Assembly: GCA_021800645.1 (NCBI GenBank)
Contig: JAJYYT010000056.1
Span: 1 to 9,683 of the forward strand
Direction of reading: 5' to 3'
DNA: 9,683 bases
DNA from: Actinomycetes bacterium
GTDB lineage: Bacteria > Actinomycetota > Acidimicrobiia > Acidimicrobiales > RAAP-2
In this document: one piece after another, positions 1 to 7,581 of the stretch
How positions within the stretch are numbered: position 1 is the stretch's first letter
Layout: each line of letters starts with the position of its first letter
Program-made: the position numbers and the translations under genes
The notes under the pieces: generated by a model
The model's input: the letters and a program-made list of their open reading frames with translations, nothing else
The model's database searches: none
Told to the model about the DNA's origin: nothing

Positions 1-1
1 C

Positions 2-394
2 GGGTGCACGATCGTCGCCTCGATCGACGAGGACCGCGACAAAGGACGCGAGGGCGCTCGCGAGATCGCCGGCATGTACCTGGCGAACAAGGTCGAGAAC
101 ATCCAGGCCTCGGCCGACGAGCTGCTCGAGTCCGCGGGATTGGATCGAGAGGAGATCCGCCCGGTCGCAGAGGCCATGCGCCAGGGGGGCCGGCTCGCGG
201 CAGCTCGGGCGGTGAGCGACTCGATCCTCGACCGGACGCGTCCGATCGCCGGCACCCCGAGCGACTGCATCGCCGCGATCGAAGAGTACGCGGAGGCGGG
301 CTGCACGGACGTCATGCTCGAGCTGTGGGGCGAGCGCAGGGAGGCGCAGCTCGAGCTCTTCGCCTCCCGTGTGCTGCCGCACGTCGCCAGATGA
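2..394 (+). CDS. LLM class flavin-dependent oxidoreductase, C-terminal fragment
   Basis: Partial gene whose N-terminus lies left of the window; the frame is open from base 2 and ends with TGA at 392-394, giving 130 residues. The visible part looks like the C-terminus of a luciferase-like monooxygenase/F420- or FMN-dependent reductase. It has a helical stretch, then a segment reading GTPSDCIAAIEEYAEAGCTD followed by a hydrophobic beta strand, the usual last strand and helix of this TIM-barrel family. The family oxidises or reduces substrates with reduced flavin or F420, and some members open heterocyclic rings. The cofactor and substrate cannot be judged from this fragment because the N-terminal half is missing. 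Its stop overlaps the next start as ATGA, so it is probably the upstream member of the same operon. An in-frame ATG at 74 is internal to the domain, not a start. Confidence 0.82.
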   Translation, partial: GCTIVASIDEDRDKGREGAREIAGMYLANKVENIQASADELLESAGLDREEIRPVAEAMRQGGRLAAARAVSDSILDRTRPIAGTPSDCIAAIEEYAEAGCTDVMLELWGERREAQLELFASRVLPHVAR

Positions 395-1662
395 CCCCGC
401 CGGTCGCATCTCTCTCCGACGACCTCGCGGCGGCCATCGAGGGGTCCGTGGACAGGGCGCGCCTGGTCGCGAGCGCGAAGGCGCTCGTCGACGTGAGCAG
501 CCCGACCGGGCACGAAGAGGCCATCGCCCACGAGGTCGCGACCCGCTGCGAGGCGCTGGGGCTTCGCACGGTGCTCCAGGAGGTCGAGCCGGGGAGGCCG
601 AACGTCTTCGGGATCCTCGCTGGCAAAGGCGCCGGAAGATCTCTCATGTTCAACGGGCACATGGACACCTCGTACTCGGGCGACGAGCCGCACCTGCGGG
701 ACCGGCCGGGGTTCAGGCCCGCCGCCTTCGAGCGCGACGGCAGGCTGTGGGGCCTCGGCATCGCCAACATGAAAGGTGCCATCGCGTGCTACCTGGAGGC
801 GTTGGCGGCGCTGCGTGACGCCGGAGTCACGCTTCGCGGCACCGTGGCCGTCGCGGCGGTCGTCGGCGAGATCGAGAAGTCGCAGTGGGCTCCTGAGTTC
901 GTCGGCGCCGATTACCGTGGGTACTCCGCGGGGAGCCACTACCTCGTGTCGCACGGCGGCGGCGCGTTGGACGTCTGCGTCCTCGGAGAGCCGACCGAGA
1001 ACCGTGTCGTGACCGGGCACTACGGGACGCTCTGGGGGCGGATCTCCACCAAGGGTCCACATGTGCACACCGCGTTCTCGAGGCACCTGCGTCCCGAGAA
1101 CTCGATCCTGCGCATGAAAGAGGTGCTCTCCTACGTCGAGCGCTGGATCGGCGCGTTCGAGCAGGAGACCGCCTACGGCGGTGAGCCGGGGGTGGTGAAC
1201 GTCGCCGCGGTGCGCGGCGGGTGGCCGTGGCGCCTCAGCCGGACTCCTGAGCGGACCGATCTCTTCCTGGACGTCCGCGTCCCGCCGACCATGACCTTGC
1301 AGGAAGCGTGCCGTCGGTTCGACGAGCTCGTCGCCGAGCTGCGGACCGAGCTGGCCGACGCCGGCATCGACTCGGAGATCTTCGTCACGAGCCCTGGGGC
1401 GGAGATCCAGCCCGACCACGATCTCGTGCGGGCGATCGAGACGGCCCACGCCCAGGTGTTCGGGGCGGCCCCGGAGCACGACACCGTTCGATGGTCCTCG
1501 GACGCTTCGGTGCTCACCCGTTACGGCATCGCGACGGTGAACTACGGCGCGTCCAGCGGGCTGCCGCACCCCGACGGCGAGAACCTGTCGATCGACGAGA
1601 TGGTGCGCACGGCGACCGTCTATGCCTTGACTGCAGCCCAGATATGTGAGGTGGAGCAATGA
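391..1662 (+). CDS. M20 family metallo-hydrolase (ArgE/DapE/ACY1-like), variant metal motif
   Basis: Encodes 423 residues, normal for M20 di-zinc amidohydrolases, which remove acyl groups from N-acyl amino acids or cleave similar amide bonds in the cytoplasm. Visible motifs: GHMDT (H90, D92), GEPTE (E200), a lid/dimerisation-domain His in the segment HVHTAFS (H226), and the late zinc-ligand His in GLPHPDGEN (H393). Two motifs are unusual. The bridging-Asp motif normally ending DMKG reads GLGIANMKG, with Asn at 126, and the catalytic Glu-Glu pair is replaced by GEIEK (E160, E162). These may define a subfamily rather than a dead enzyme, because the other ligands are intact. The ATG at 391 was chosen because it gives the family's usual N-terminus and overlaps the preceding stop as ATGA; the same frame is open upstream only as a shadow of the preceding gene. 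No clear Shine-Dalgarno is seen, so translation is probably coupled. Substrate unknown. Confidence 0.88.
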   Translation: MTPPVASLSDDLAAAIEGSVDRARLVASAKALVDVSSPTGHEEAIAHEVATRCEALGLRTVLQEVEPGRPNVFGILAGKGAGRSLMFNGHMDTSYSGDEPHLRDRPGFRPAAFERDGRLWGLGIANMKGAIACYLEALAALRDAGVTLRGTVAVAAVVGEIEKSQWAPEFVGADYRGYSAGSHYLVSHGGGALDVCVLGEPTENRVVTGHYGTLWGRISTKGPHVHTAFSRHLRPENSILRMKEVLSYVERWIGAFEQETAYGGEPGVVNVAAVRGGWPWRLSRTPERTDLFLDVRVPPTMTLQEACRRFDELVAELRTELADAGIDSEIFVTSPGAEIQPDHDLVRAIETAHAQVFGAAPEHDTVRWSSDASVLTRYGIATVNYGASSGLPHPDGENLSIDEMVRTATVYALTAAQICEVEQ

Positions 1663-2555
1663 AGCTGGTGACGTTCAGGGATCCCAATGGAGAAGAGCAC
1701 CCCGGGGTCGTCGACGGGGACCACGTGGTGACGATCCAGGGGGTCGCGTCGATGCGCGAGCTGTTCGAGCTCGACCCCGAGCTGTCGCGCGCGGCCGCGG
1801 CGTCCGGTCCGCGCTACGCGATGGAGGAGATCCGGCTCAGACCGCCGATCAAGCCGACCAAGCTCATCCACACCTCGGGCAACTTCCGGGAGCACGAGGA
1901 GGAGTCCAAGGTCGTGAATTGGTCCCACGCGATCGCGCCGTGGATCGTCTTCTTCCAGAACGTGGACGCGATCATCGGCCAAGACGACGACATCGTCTAC
2001 CCTGAGCACCTGACCAAGGAGCTCGACCACGAGCTGGAGCTCGCGGTCGTGCTCGGGCGCTCCGGGGCGTTCCTCGAAGAGAAGGAGGCAGAGCGCCTCA
2101 TCGCCGGCTACCTGATCTTCAACGACATCACCGCACGCGACATCCAGCGACGCGAGATGAAGTCCGGCGTCTTCTCCTTCTGCAAGTCGATCCAGACCTT
2201 CTGCCCGCTCGGACCGTGGATCGTGACCCCCGACGAGGTGGGCGACCCCCACACGCTCGACATGCGGCTCACCGTGAACGGCGACCTTCGACAGCACTCG
2301 TACTCGGGCAACATGTCGGTCACCCTGCCCGAGCTGATCGCGCACCACTCCCCGCTCGGCTACAGCGCAGGGGACGTCCTCACGACCGGCACCGTCTCTG
2401 GGGTCGCAGGGTTCAAGGAGGACGCGCAGAAGTGGTACCTGCAGCCCGGTGACGTGGTCGAGTGCTCGATCGACCGGGTGGGGACGTTGCGCAACCGCGT
2501 GGTGTCCTGGCAGGAGGCGCACGGGACGCCTCCACCGCCGTTCAGGGATTGGTGA
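1659..2555 (+). CDS. Fumarylacetoacetate hydrolase (FAH) family protein
   Basis: Encodes 298 residues with the full FAH-family layout: a small N-terminal domain (about 1-65) and the catalytic beta-sandwich. The metal-ligand motif LDHELELAVVLGR supplies E125 and E127, and NDITARD supplies D156. H79 in GNFREHEEE fits the family's catalytic His region, K176 lies in FSFCKSIQTFCPLGPW, and the end has the GDVLTTGTVSGV loop (about 238-249). Family members hydrolyse C-C bonds in acylpyruvates, decarboxylate oxaloacetate-like acids, or hydrate/isomerise 2-oxo acids, using Mg2+ or Mn2+. All expected ligands are present, so it should be active; the exact reaction cannot be told. Its ATG overlaps the M20 stop (ATGA), and GAGGTGGAG at 1648-1656 is a good ribosome binding site. 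Its place among amidohydrolases and oxidoreductases suggests it acts on a 2-oxo acid or acylpyruvate intermediate. Confidence 0.93.
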   Translation: MKLVTFRDPNGEEHPGVVDGDHVVTIQGVASMRELFELDPELSRAAAASGPRYAMEEIRLRPPIKPTKLIHTSGNFREHEEESKVVNWSHAIAPWIVFFQNVDAIIGQDDDIVYPEHLTKELDHELELAVVLGRSGAFLEEKEAERLIAGYLIFNDITARDIQRREMKSGVFSFCKSIQTFCPLGPWIVTPDEVGDPHTLDMRLTVNGDLRQHSYSGNMSVTLPELIAHHSPLGYSAGDVLTTGTVSGVAGFKEDAQKWYLQPGDVVECSIDRVGTLRNRVVSWQEAHGTPPPPFRDW

Positions 2556-2564
2556 GGTGAGCAG

Positions 2565-3737
2565 ATGAGCTGGCCCGTCGACACCGCGAGGCTCGAGCGT
2601 GTCCGCCGCCTCATGGCAGAAGAGGACCTCGAGGCGCTGATCGTCCGTTCGCCGGACAACCTCGTGTACCTCACGAACTACTGGTGCATGAAGGGCTACG
2701 ACCTCGCGATCTTCCCGCGGGAGGGCGACCCCACGCTCGTGGTCGTCGCACCTCAAAGAGAGGACGCCGAGCGGACCGCATGGACCGATGACATTCGGAC
2801 CTTCGGCCATTACGACATCGAAGATCCCCGGCCGCCCGCGGACCGCGCGCTGTCCCTCGCCCTCGCCGTCGTCGCCGAGAGGGACCTCGGCCGGCGCGTG
2901 GGCATCGAGATGAACCAGAACGCGCAGTCCGCCGACCGCATGGTCGGTGAGCCCACCGTCTACACGCGCGCCTACTTCGACGCGTTCGACGCGGCGGCGG
3001 GCGAGGTGGTCGACGCGACGGGACTGCTCGTCCGCGCGAGGTCCTCCAAGACGACCCAGGAGATCGAGCGCATGAAGCTCGCACAGGAGCTCGCGACTCT
3101 CGGGCTCGAGCACATCGGGCCGCGCATTCGCCCTGGCATGCGCGAGAGCGAGGTGGGCGCGATGTTCGAAGGGTTCGTCCACGAGACCGGGATCGGCTAC
3201 AAGGACAAGGTCGAGATGGCCCGGGCGTTCACGCTCGTGTGGTCGGGTCCGGGGATCAAGACCTTCACTGCGACCGGGCACCGCCCAGTGGTGGAGAACG
3301 AGCCCACGCTGCTCGAGATCTGGGTCTGCGCCGACGGCTACTGGACCGATCTCACGAAGAACTTCTGCCCTGGCACCCTCAGCGCTCGGTACGTGGACCT
3401 GCTCGACCTGCTCCTCGAGACCCGCGACCGCGCCCTTCGGCTCCTGCGTCCCGGCGTCGAGCTCGCCGAGGTCGACCGGGCCGTCCGTGCGTCGCTCGCA
3501 GCCGGGGGCTACGAGGGCCAGCCGGACCACGCGATCGCGCACGGCGTGGGGGCTCGGGCCCACGAGCCGCCGTGGGCGCACCTGGCGAGCCCAGGGGTGC
3601 TCGAAGAGGGCATGGTCCTCGCGGTCGAGCCCGGCGCCTACTGGTCGGGCGGGGGCGGCCTGCGGCTCGAGGACGACTACCTCGTGACGGCGTCCGGACC
3701 CGAACGGCTCGGGACGTTCCGCGACGACTTCCGATGA
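2565..3737 (+). CDS. M24 family metallopeptidase (Xaa-Pro aminopeptidase/creatinase-like)
   Basis: Encodes 390 residues in two parts: a creatinase N-terminal-type domain (about 8-155) and the pita-bread catalytic domain (about 165-385). The five M24 metal-ligand positions read E251 (in LLEIWV, where Asp is usual), D262 (in TDLTKN), H326 (in IAHGVG), E355 (in AVEPGAYW) and E369 (in GLRLEDD). H239 lies where family members carry a substrate His, and H333 (AHEPP) matches a second conserved His. Four of five ligands are canonical and the first is a conservative Asp-to-Glu change, so metal binding is plausible. The family covers aminopeptidases P, prolidases and non-peptidase C-N hydrolases such as creatinase and ectoine hydrolase; this setting favours the latter, by inference. 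The start is supported by GAGGTGA at 2554-2560, overlapping the FAH stop, with a 9-base gap. It overlaps the next gene as ATGA. Confidence 0.9.
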   Translation: MSWPVDTARLERVRRLMAEEDLEALIVRSPDNLVYLTNYWCMKGYDLAIFPREGDPTLVVVAPQREDAERTAWTDDIRTFGHYDIEDPRPPADRALSLALAVVAERDLGRRVGIEMNQNAQSADRMVGEPTVYTRAYFDAFDAAAGEVVDATGLLVRARSSKTTQEIERMKLAQELATLGLEHIGPRIRPGMRESEVGAMFEGFVHETGIGYKDKVEMARAFTLVWSGPGIKTFTATGHRPVVENEPTLLEIWVCADGYWTDLTKNFCPGTLSARYVDLLDLLLETRDRALRLLRPGVELAEVDRAVRASLAAGGYEGQPDHAIAHGVGARAHEPPWAHLASPGVLEEGMVLAVEPGAYWSGGGGLRLEDDYLVTASGPERLGTFRDDFR

Positions 3738-4708
3738 GCACCCGCATCTGCGTCGTGGGCTGCGGAGCCGTCGGCAGCCTGTTCGCCGCGCACCTCGCAC
3801 AGCTGGAGGAGACCGAGGTGCTCGCGTACGACCTCTCCCGGCCCCACGTCGACGCGATCAACCGCGACGGTCTTCGCATCGTCGGGAAGGCGAACCTGGT
3901 GGCGCGCCTGCGCGCCACCGACGACGCAGCGGAGCTGCCTCCTTGCGACTTCGGCATCGTGGCCACCAAGGGGTATGCGACTGCTCCCGCGATCGAGGCC
4001 ACCGCCCATTGCTTCGCCGAGGGTTACGTCGCGAGCGTCCAGAACGGCGTCGGCAACGAAGAGGTGATCGCCGCCCGGATCGGCGCCCAGAGGGTCCTGC
4101 TCGGGACCACCTTCCCGGCCGGGCACCTCGTCGAGCCCGGCGTGGTCGCCATGGACACGACTGGAGACACCTGGCTCGGCCCCTTCGGCCAGGACCTCTC
4201 CATGATGCCGGCGGTCGAGCGGCTCGCGGACCTGCTGACCAGATCGGGCATGCCCACCAAGGCGCTCCCGGACGCCCGCGGCGCGCAATGGAACAAGCTC
4301 GTGTTCAACGCCGCGACCAACCCGCTCGGAGCCCTGACGGGGTTGACCCACGGCGAGGTGTGCGAGCAGCCCGGTCTCCGCCGCCTGGTGAGCGGCCTGA
4401 TCGACGAGGCTCTGGCTGTCGCGACCGCCCTCGGGATCGTGGTCGACGGGGATCCCGAGGCGCTCGTCGACCACGCGGCGGTCGTCGCTCACGACCACCG
4501 TGCGAGCATGCTCCAAGACGTGGCGGCTCGGCGGCGGACCGAGATCGACTCGCTGAACGGGGGGATCGCGACGCTCGGCCGGTCCTGCGGAGTCGCGACC
4601 CCGCTCAACGACGCGATCGTCGCGCTCGTAGAAGGTCTGGAGGCCTCCTACGGCGTCCGTCGCACCGAGCACGACAGCGGCGCGTCGAGCCGAGAGGGAA
4701 AGGGATGA
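3734..4708 (+). CDS. 2-dehydropantoate 2-reductase (ketopantoate reductase) family protein
   Basis: Encodes 324 residues, close to PanE-type reductases. The N-terminal Rossmann domain opens with VVGCGAVGS (glycines 9, 11, 14). The residues known to matter in E. coli ketopantoate reductase have counterparts: K79 (ATKG), N104 (QNGVGN), K188, N192 and N196 in the segment WNKLVFNAATNPLGAL, and S258 with E270 in SMLQDVAARRRTEI. The fold and catalytic set therefore look complete, predicting NAD(P)H-dependent reduction of a 2-oxo acid (or the reverse oxidation). No other pantothenate gene is nearby. Family members are often recruited to other pathways, so the true substrate may be a 2-oxo or 2-hydroxy acid made by its operon partners; that is inference. 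The ATG at 3734 overlaps the upstream stop as ATGA, and it overlaps the next gene the same way. Calling it panE would overreach. Confidence 0.92.
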   Translation: MSTRICVVGCGAVGSLFAAHLAQLEETEVLAYDLSRPHVDAINRDGLRIVGKANLVARLRATDDAAELPPCDFGIVATKGYATAPAIEATAHCFAEGYVASVQNGVGNEEVIAARIGAQRVLLGTTFPAGHLVEPGVVAMDTTGDTWLGPFGQDLSMMPAVERLADLLTRSGMPTKALPDARGAQWNKLVFNAATNPLGALTGLTHGEVCEQPGLRRLVSGLIDEALAVATALGIVVDGDPEALVDHAAVVAHDHRASMLQDVAARRRTEIDSLNGGIATLGRSCGVATPLNDAIVALVEGLEASYGVRRTEHDSGASSREGKG

Positions 4709-5859
4709 GCTTGCAACCGAGCGAGACGGAGGTCGACCGCCGACACCAGTCGATGCGTGCGGCGATGGCCCGCTCCGACCTGGACGCCCTCATCGTCTGC
4801 GGCAGCGAGTACACGGGCTTCGAGGGTGCCGTCCGCTACGCGTCGGGCTTTAGGATCGTCCACCGCTACGCCTACGTGCTCCTCCCGATCGAAGGATCGC
4901 CGCTCACCGTCTTCCCAGCCGAGGCCCGCTACGTCGGCGAGCACGACGACGGGTTCGTGAAGGAGCACGTCTTCGCGGAGTTGCCGGGCCAGTGGATGGC
5001 CGAGCATCTCCGCTCGTCGGGGTGCCACCGCGTCGGGGTGTACGGGCTCGACTACGTGATGTGCGTGCGGGACTACCGCGCCCTCGAGAGCTCGGGCCTG
5101 GAGATCGTGGGGTTCGACGAGCAGTTCGACCTCGCACGCGCGGTCAAGAGCGCCGAGGAGCTCGAGATGGTGCGCGAGACGATGGCGATCAACGAGGCAG
5201 GGTTCTGGGCCGTCCACGCGGCCTATCGACCGGGGCGCACGCAGGCCGAGCTCATGGCCGAGGCCGAGGCGACCTTCACCCGTGCGGGGTGCGGTCGGCT
5301 CACGATGGACATGACCCTGTATGGGGCGCACGGAGCTGCGACGCCGGAGTTCCGGATCCCAGATCACGTGAACCCGATCGTGCCCGACGACCTGCTCCTC
5401 TATTCGCTCGAGGTCGCCGGCCCGTCGGGCTACTGGGTGGAGTTCACGAGGGCGCTCAGCAAGGGGCCGCTCGCGAAGGACACCGAGGTCCTCCTGGAGG
5501 CGTACGCGGAGTCCTTCGAGGCGACCCCGAGCGCACTGCGGGCGGGGATGACGGCGCACGATGCCCACGGCGTCGTCTCCGAGCCGTTCCGAAGGCGCGG
5601 GCTGCGTCTCGGCCACGTGACGGGGCATTCGATCGGCATGACGATGATCGAGCACCCGCGCATCGGCGACGGCGTCGACGTCGAGCTCGTGGAGGACATG
5701 GTGATCTCCATGCACCCGCACGCCATCAGTGCAGACGGGCGCTCGTGCATGTACATGCAGGACACCTGGAGGATCGCGGCGGGCAAGGCCGAGCTCCTGT
5801 CGCTCGTGCCGCTCCAGGTGTTCGACGGAAGCGAGTCGCGGACCCAGGGCGCGACGTAG
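4705..5859 (+). CDS. Divergent M24 family (creatinase-like) protein with altered metal site
   Basis: Encodes 384 residues with the two-domain creatinase/prolidase layout: N-terminal domain about 12-145, pita-bread domain about 155-370. It is clearly M24 (RAVKSAEELEMVRETMAINE, then GHVTGHSIG, then the C-terminal strands), but the metal-ligand positions have diverged. They read E236 (in YSLEVAG), E246 (in VEFTR), H308 (in TGHSIG), H337 (in ISMHPHAI, where Glu-Pro is usual) and Q352 (in YMQDTW, where Glu-Asp is usual). H221 (in RIPDHVNP) sits about where creatinase has its catalytic His. Creatinase itself works without metal, so a metal-free C-N hydrolase is a fair guess; a binding or regulatory subunit for the other M24 protein is the alternative. 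The start has a purine-rich ribosome binding site (GAGAGGGAAAGGG, 4692-4704) and overlaps the preceding stop as ATGA. Confidence 0.87.
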   Translation: MSLQPSETEVDRRHQSMRAAMARSDLDALIVCGSEYTGFEGAVRYASGFRIVHRYAYVLLPIEGSPLTVFPAEARYVGEHDDGFVKEHVFAELPGQWMAEHLRSSGCHRVGVYGLDYVMCVRDYRALESSGLEIVGFDEQFDLARAVKSAEELEMVRETMAINEAGFWAVHAAYRPGRTQAELMAEAEATFTRAGCGRLTMDMTLYGAHGAATPEFRIPDHVNPIVPDDLLLYSLEVAGPSGYWVEFTRALSKGPLAKDTEVLLEAYAESFEATPSALRAGMTAHDAHGVVSEPFRRRGLRLGHVTGHSIGMTMIEHPRIGDGVDVELVEDMVISMHPHAISADGRSCMYMQDTWRIAAGKAELLSLVPLQVFDGSESRTQGAT

Positions 5860-5863
5860 GGCG

Positions 5864-5872
5864 CAGGGAGAG
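5864..5872 (+). promoter_or_regulatory. Ribosome binding site deciding a GTG start
   Basis: CAGGGAGAG lies 12 bases before the GTG at 5885. Spacing is slightly long, but this is the only purine-rich site in the 25-base gap, and the GTG is the last start codon before the FAD-binding strand, so it supports that start. Confidence 0.5.
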
Positions 5873-5884
5873 CTCAGAGCCGCG

Positions 5885-7552
5885 GTGAGCGCCTCGTACG
5901 ACGCGGTCGTCATCGGTGCAGGGCACAACGGCCTCGTCGCGGCAGCCACCCTCGCAGATGCTGGGCTCTCGGTGCTCGTGGTGGAACGCGCGGAGGTGCC
6001 GGGCGGCGCGCTCTGCAGCGGTGAGCTCACGCTGCCCGGCTACGTGCACGACCTCTTCGCGACCAACGTGAACCTGTTCCTCGCGTCGTCCTTCTACGCG
6101 CAGCACGGGGCCGAGCTGGAGCGCCTCGGCTTCGTCCCCGAGACCTCTCCCCGGCCCTTCGCGAACGCGTTCCCGGGCGGGAGGGCGCTCGGCGTCACCA
6201 CCGACCGGGCGCAGACGCTCGCCGAGCTCGAGGCGCACCACCCGTCGGACGCCCTCGGATGGGAAGCGCTCGACGCGATGTTCGAGCGGCTCGCGCCGAC
6301 GCTCTTCTCCCTCTACGCGACGCGCGTGCCGTCCTGGGCGATGGCGCGCGCGATCACCGGCTCCATGCGGCGCCTGGGCCGCGACGGGGCGGTCGAGCTC
6401 GCCCGGCTGCTCGTCAGCTCCTGCAGGGAACTGGTCGACGAGCAGCTGGCCTCCGAAGAGGCGAAGGCGCTCGTCGCGCCCTGGGGTCTACATCTCGACT
6501 TCGGCCCCGACGTGGCCGGCGGAGCAGTGTTCCCCTTCCTCGAGGCCTTCTCGGACCAGCGGTCGGGGATGTCGGTCGCCCGAGGCGGCGCGTCTCGGCT
6601 CGTCGACGCGCTCGTCGGGATGCTCGAACGGCGGGGCGGCGTGCTGCGCACCTCCACGCAGGCCTCGAGGGTGGTCGTGTCAGACGGTCGAGCCGTCGGC
6701 GTCGAGCTCGCGGGAGGAGAGCGGGTGCGCGCGTCGCGGGCCGTGGTCGCGAGCGTGACGCCCCAGGCGCTCGCAGGACAGCTCCTGGGCGACCGGGACC
6801 TTCCTGCTCAGGCACGGCGCGCGCTCGGCTCCTATCGGTACGGCCCGGCGACCATGATGCTCCACCTCGCGCTTTCAGGACCGGTCCCGTGGGCCGCGGG
6901 GGACCGGCTGCGCTCCTTCGCGTACGTGCACCTCGCCCCCTACGTGGACGACCTCGCGCGTGCCTACTGCGATGCGCTGAGCGGCCGGCTCCCCGCCGAG
7001 CCGCTGCTCGTGGTCGGCCAGACCTCCGCCGTCGACCCGACGAGGGCGCCGGAGGGCGGCCACGTCGTCTGGGTGCAGGTCCGCCCGCTTCCGCGCCGGA
7101 TCGCTGAGGACCCCGAGGGCCCGCTCGCTGGGCGTACCTGGGACGAGGCGAAGACAGCGTACGCGCAGCGCGTGATGGGCAAGCTCGAGCGGTACGCGCC
7201 AGGGGTCTCGGGGCTGGTGCGGGGGCGCGCGGTGCTGTCGCCGGCGGACCTCGTCCGCCACGACGTGAACCTGGTGGACGGCGACAGCATCTCGGGGAGC
7301 ATGCACCTCCGCCAGAACTTCCTGCTGCGCCCCGCCCTCGGGTTCTCGGGGTACCGGACGCCGGTCCAGGGCCTGTGGATGATCGGGTCGGCGACCTGGC
7401 CCGGTGCCGGGCTCAACGCGGTGTCGGGCCAGGAGGCCGCGCGGGCGATCCTGACCAAGCTTCGGGGGCGCCTGCATGGCGGGACTTGGTGCCGTGGCGT
7501 TTCGAGGAACGGTGCCAGGAATGGGGACGCGCGAGCATTGGTGGAGGAGTGA
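5885..7552 (+). CDS. FAD-dependent NAD(P)-type oxidoreductase, PYROXD2/phytoene-desaturase-like
   Basis: Encodes 555 residues from a GTG start. The first strand carries the dinucleotide-binding motif VVIGAGHNGLVAA (G11, G13, G16), with E34 ending the second strand for the FAD ribose, followed by PGGALCSGE. Near the C-terminus the segment GLWMIGSATWPGAGLNAVSG is the second FAD-contacting motif typical of the amine oxidase/carotenoid desaturase superfamily. Length and layout match the COG1233-like group that includes PYROXD2 and phytoene desaturase-related proteins. The flavin would oxidise C-C or C-N bonds; no carotenoid genes are adjacent, so carotenoid synthesis is not supported. About 29 C-terminal residues (from around 7463) are rich in Gly and Arg and lie beyond the conserved fold, a probable disordered tail. 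It follows the second M24 gene by 25 bases, so it likely belongs to the same operon. Confidence 0.88.
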   Translation: MSASYDAVVIGAGHNGLVAAATLADAGLSVLVVERAEVPGGALCSGELTLPGYVHDLFATNVNLFLASSFYAQHGAELERLGFVPETSPRPFANAFPGGRALGVTTDRAQTLAELEAHHPSDALGWEALDAMFERLAPTLFSLYATRVPSWAMARAITGSMRRLGRDGAVELARLLVSSCRELVDEQLASEEAKALVAPWGLHLDFGPDVAGGAVFPFLEAFSDQRSGMSVARGGASRLVDALVGMLERRGGVLRTSTQASRVVVSDGRAVGVELAGGERVRASRAVVASVTPQALAGQLLGDRDLPAQARRALGSYRYGPATMMLHLALSGPVPWAAGDRLRSFAYVHLAPYVDDLARAYCDALSGRLPAEPLLVVGQTSAVDPTRAPEGGHVVWVQVRPLPRRIAEDPEGPLAGRTWDEAKTAYAQRVMGKLERYAPGVSGLVRGRAVLSPADLVRHDVNLVDGDSISGSMHLRQNFLLRPALGFSGYRTPVQGLWMIGSATWPGAGLNAVSGQEAARAILTKLRGRLHGGTWCRGVSRNGARNGDARALVEE

Positions 7553-7581
7553 TCTCCGGTCCGGCGAGTGCCGTCCAGCGG

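Noticed and set aside
1620..3800. A 726-codon open frame on the minus strand
   Set aside because: It is antisense to four plus-strand genes with clear catalytic motifs and contains no recognisable domain. Its composition is the Arg/Asp/Val-rich bias expected of a shadow frame in GC-rich DNA.
5729..5884. An earlier start for the FAD oxidoreductase inside the second M24 gene (5729)
   Set aside because: It would add 52 Arg/Ser/Cys-rich residues in a shadow frame. The GTG at 5885 opens almost directly on the FAD-binding strand, as expected for the family.
4648..6030. A 460-codon open frame on the minus strand
   Set aside because: It is antisense to the second M24 gene, low in conserved features and rich in Arg/His/Val, and is best explained as the mirror of a strongly coding plus frame.
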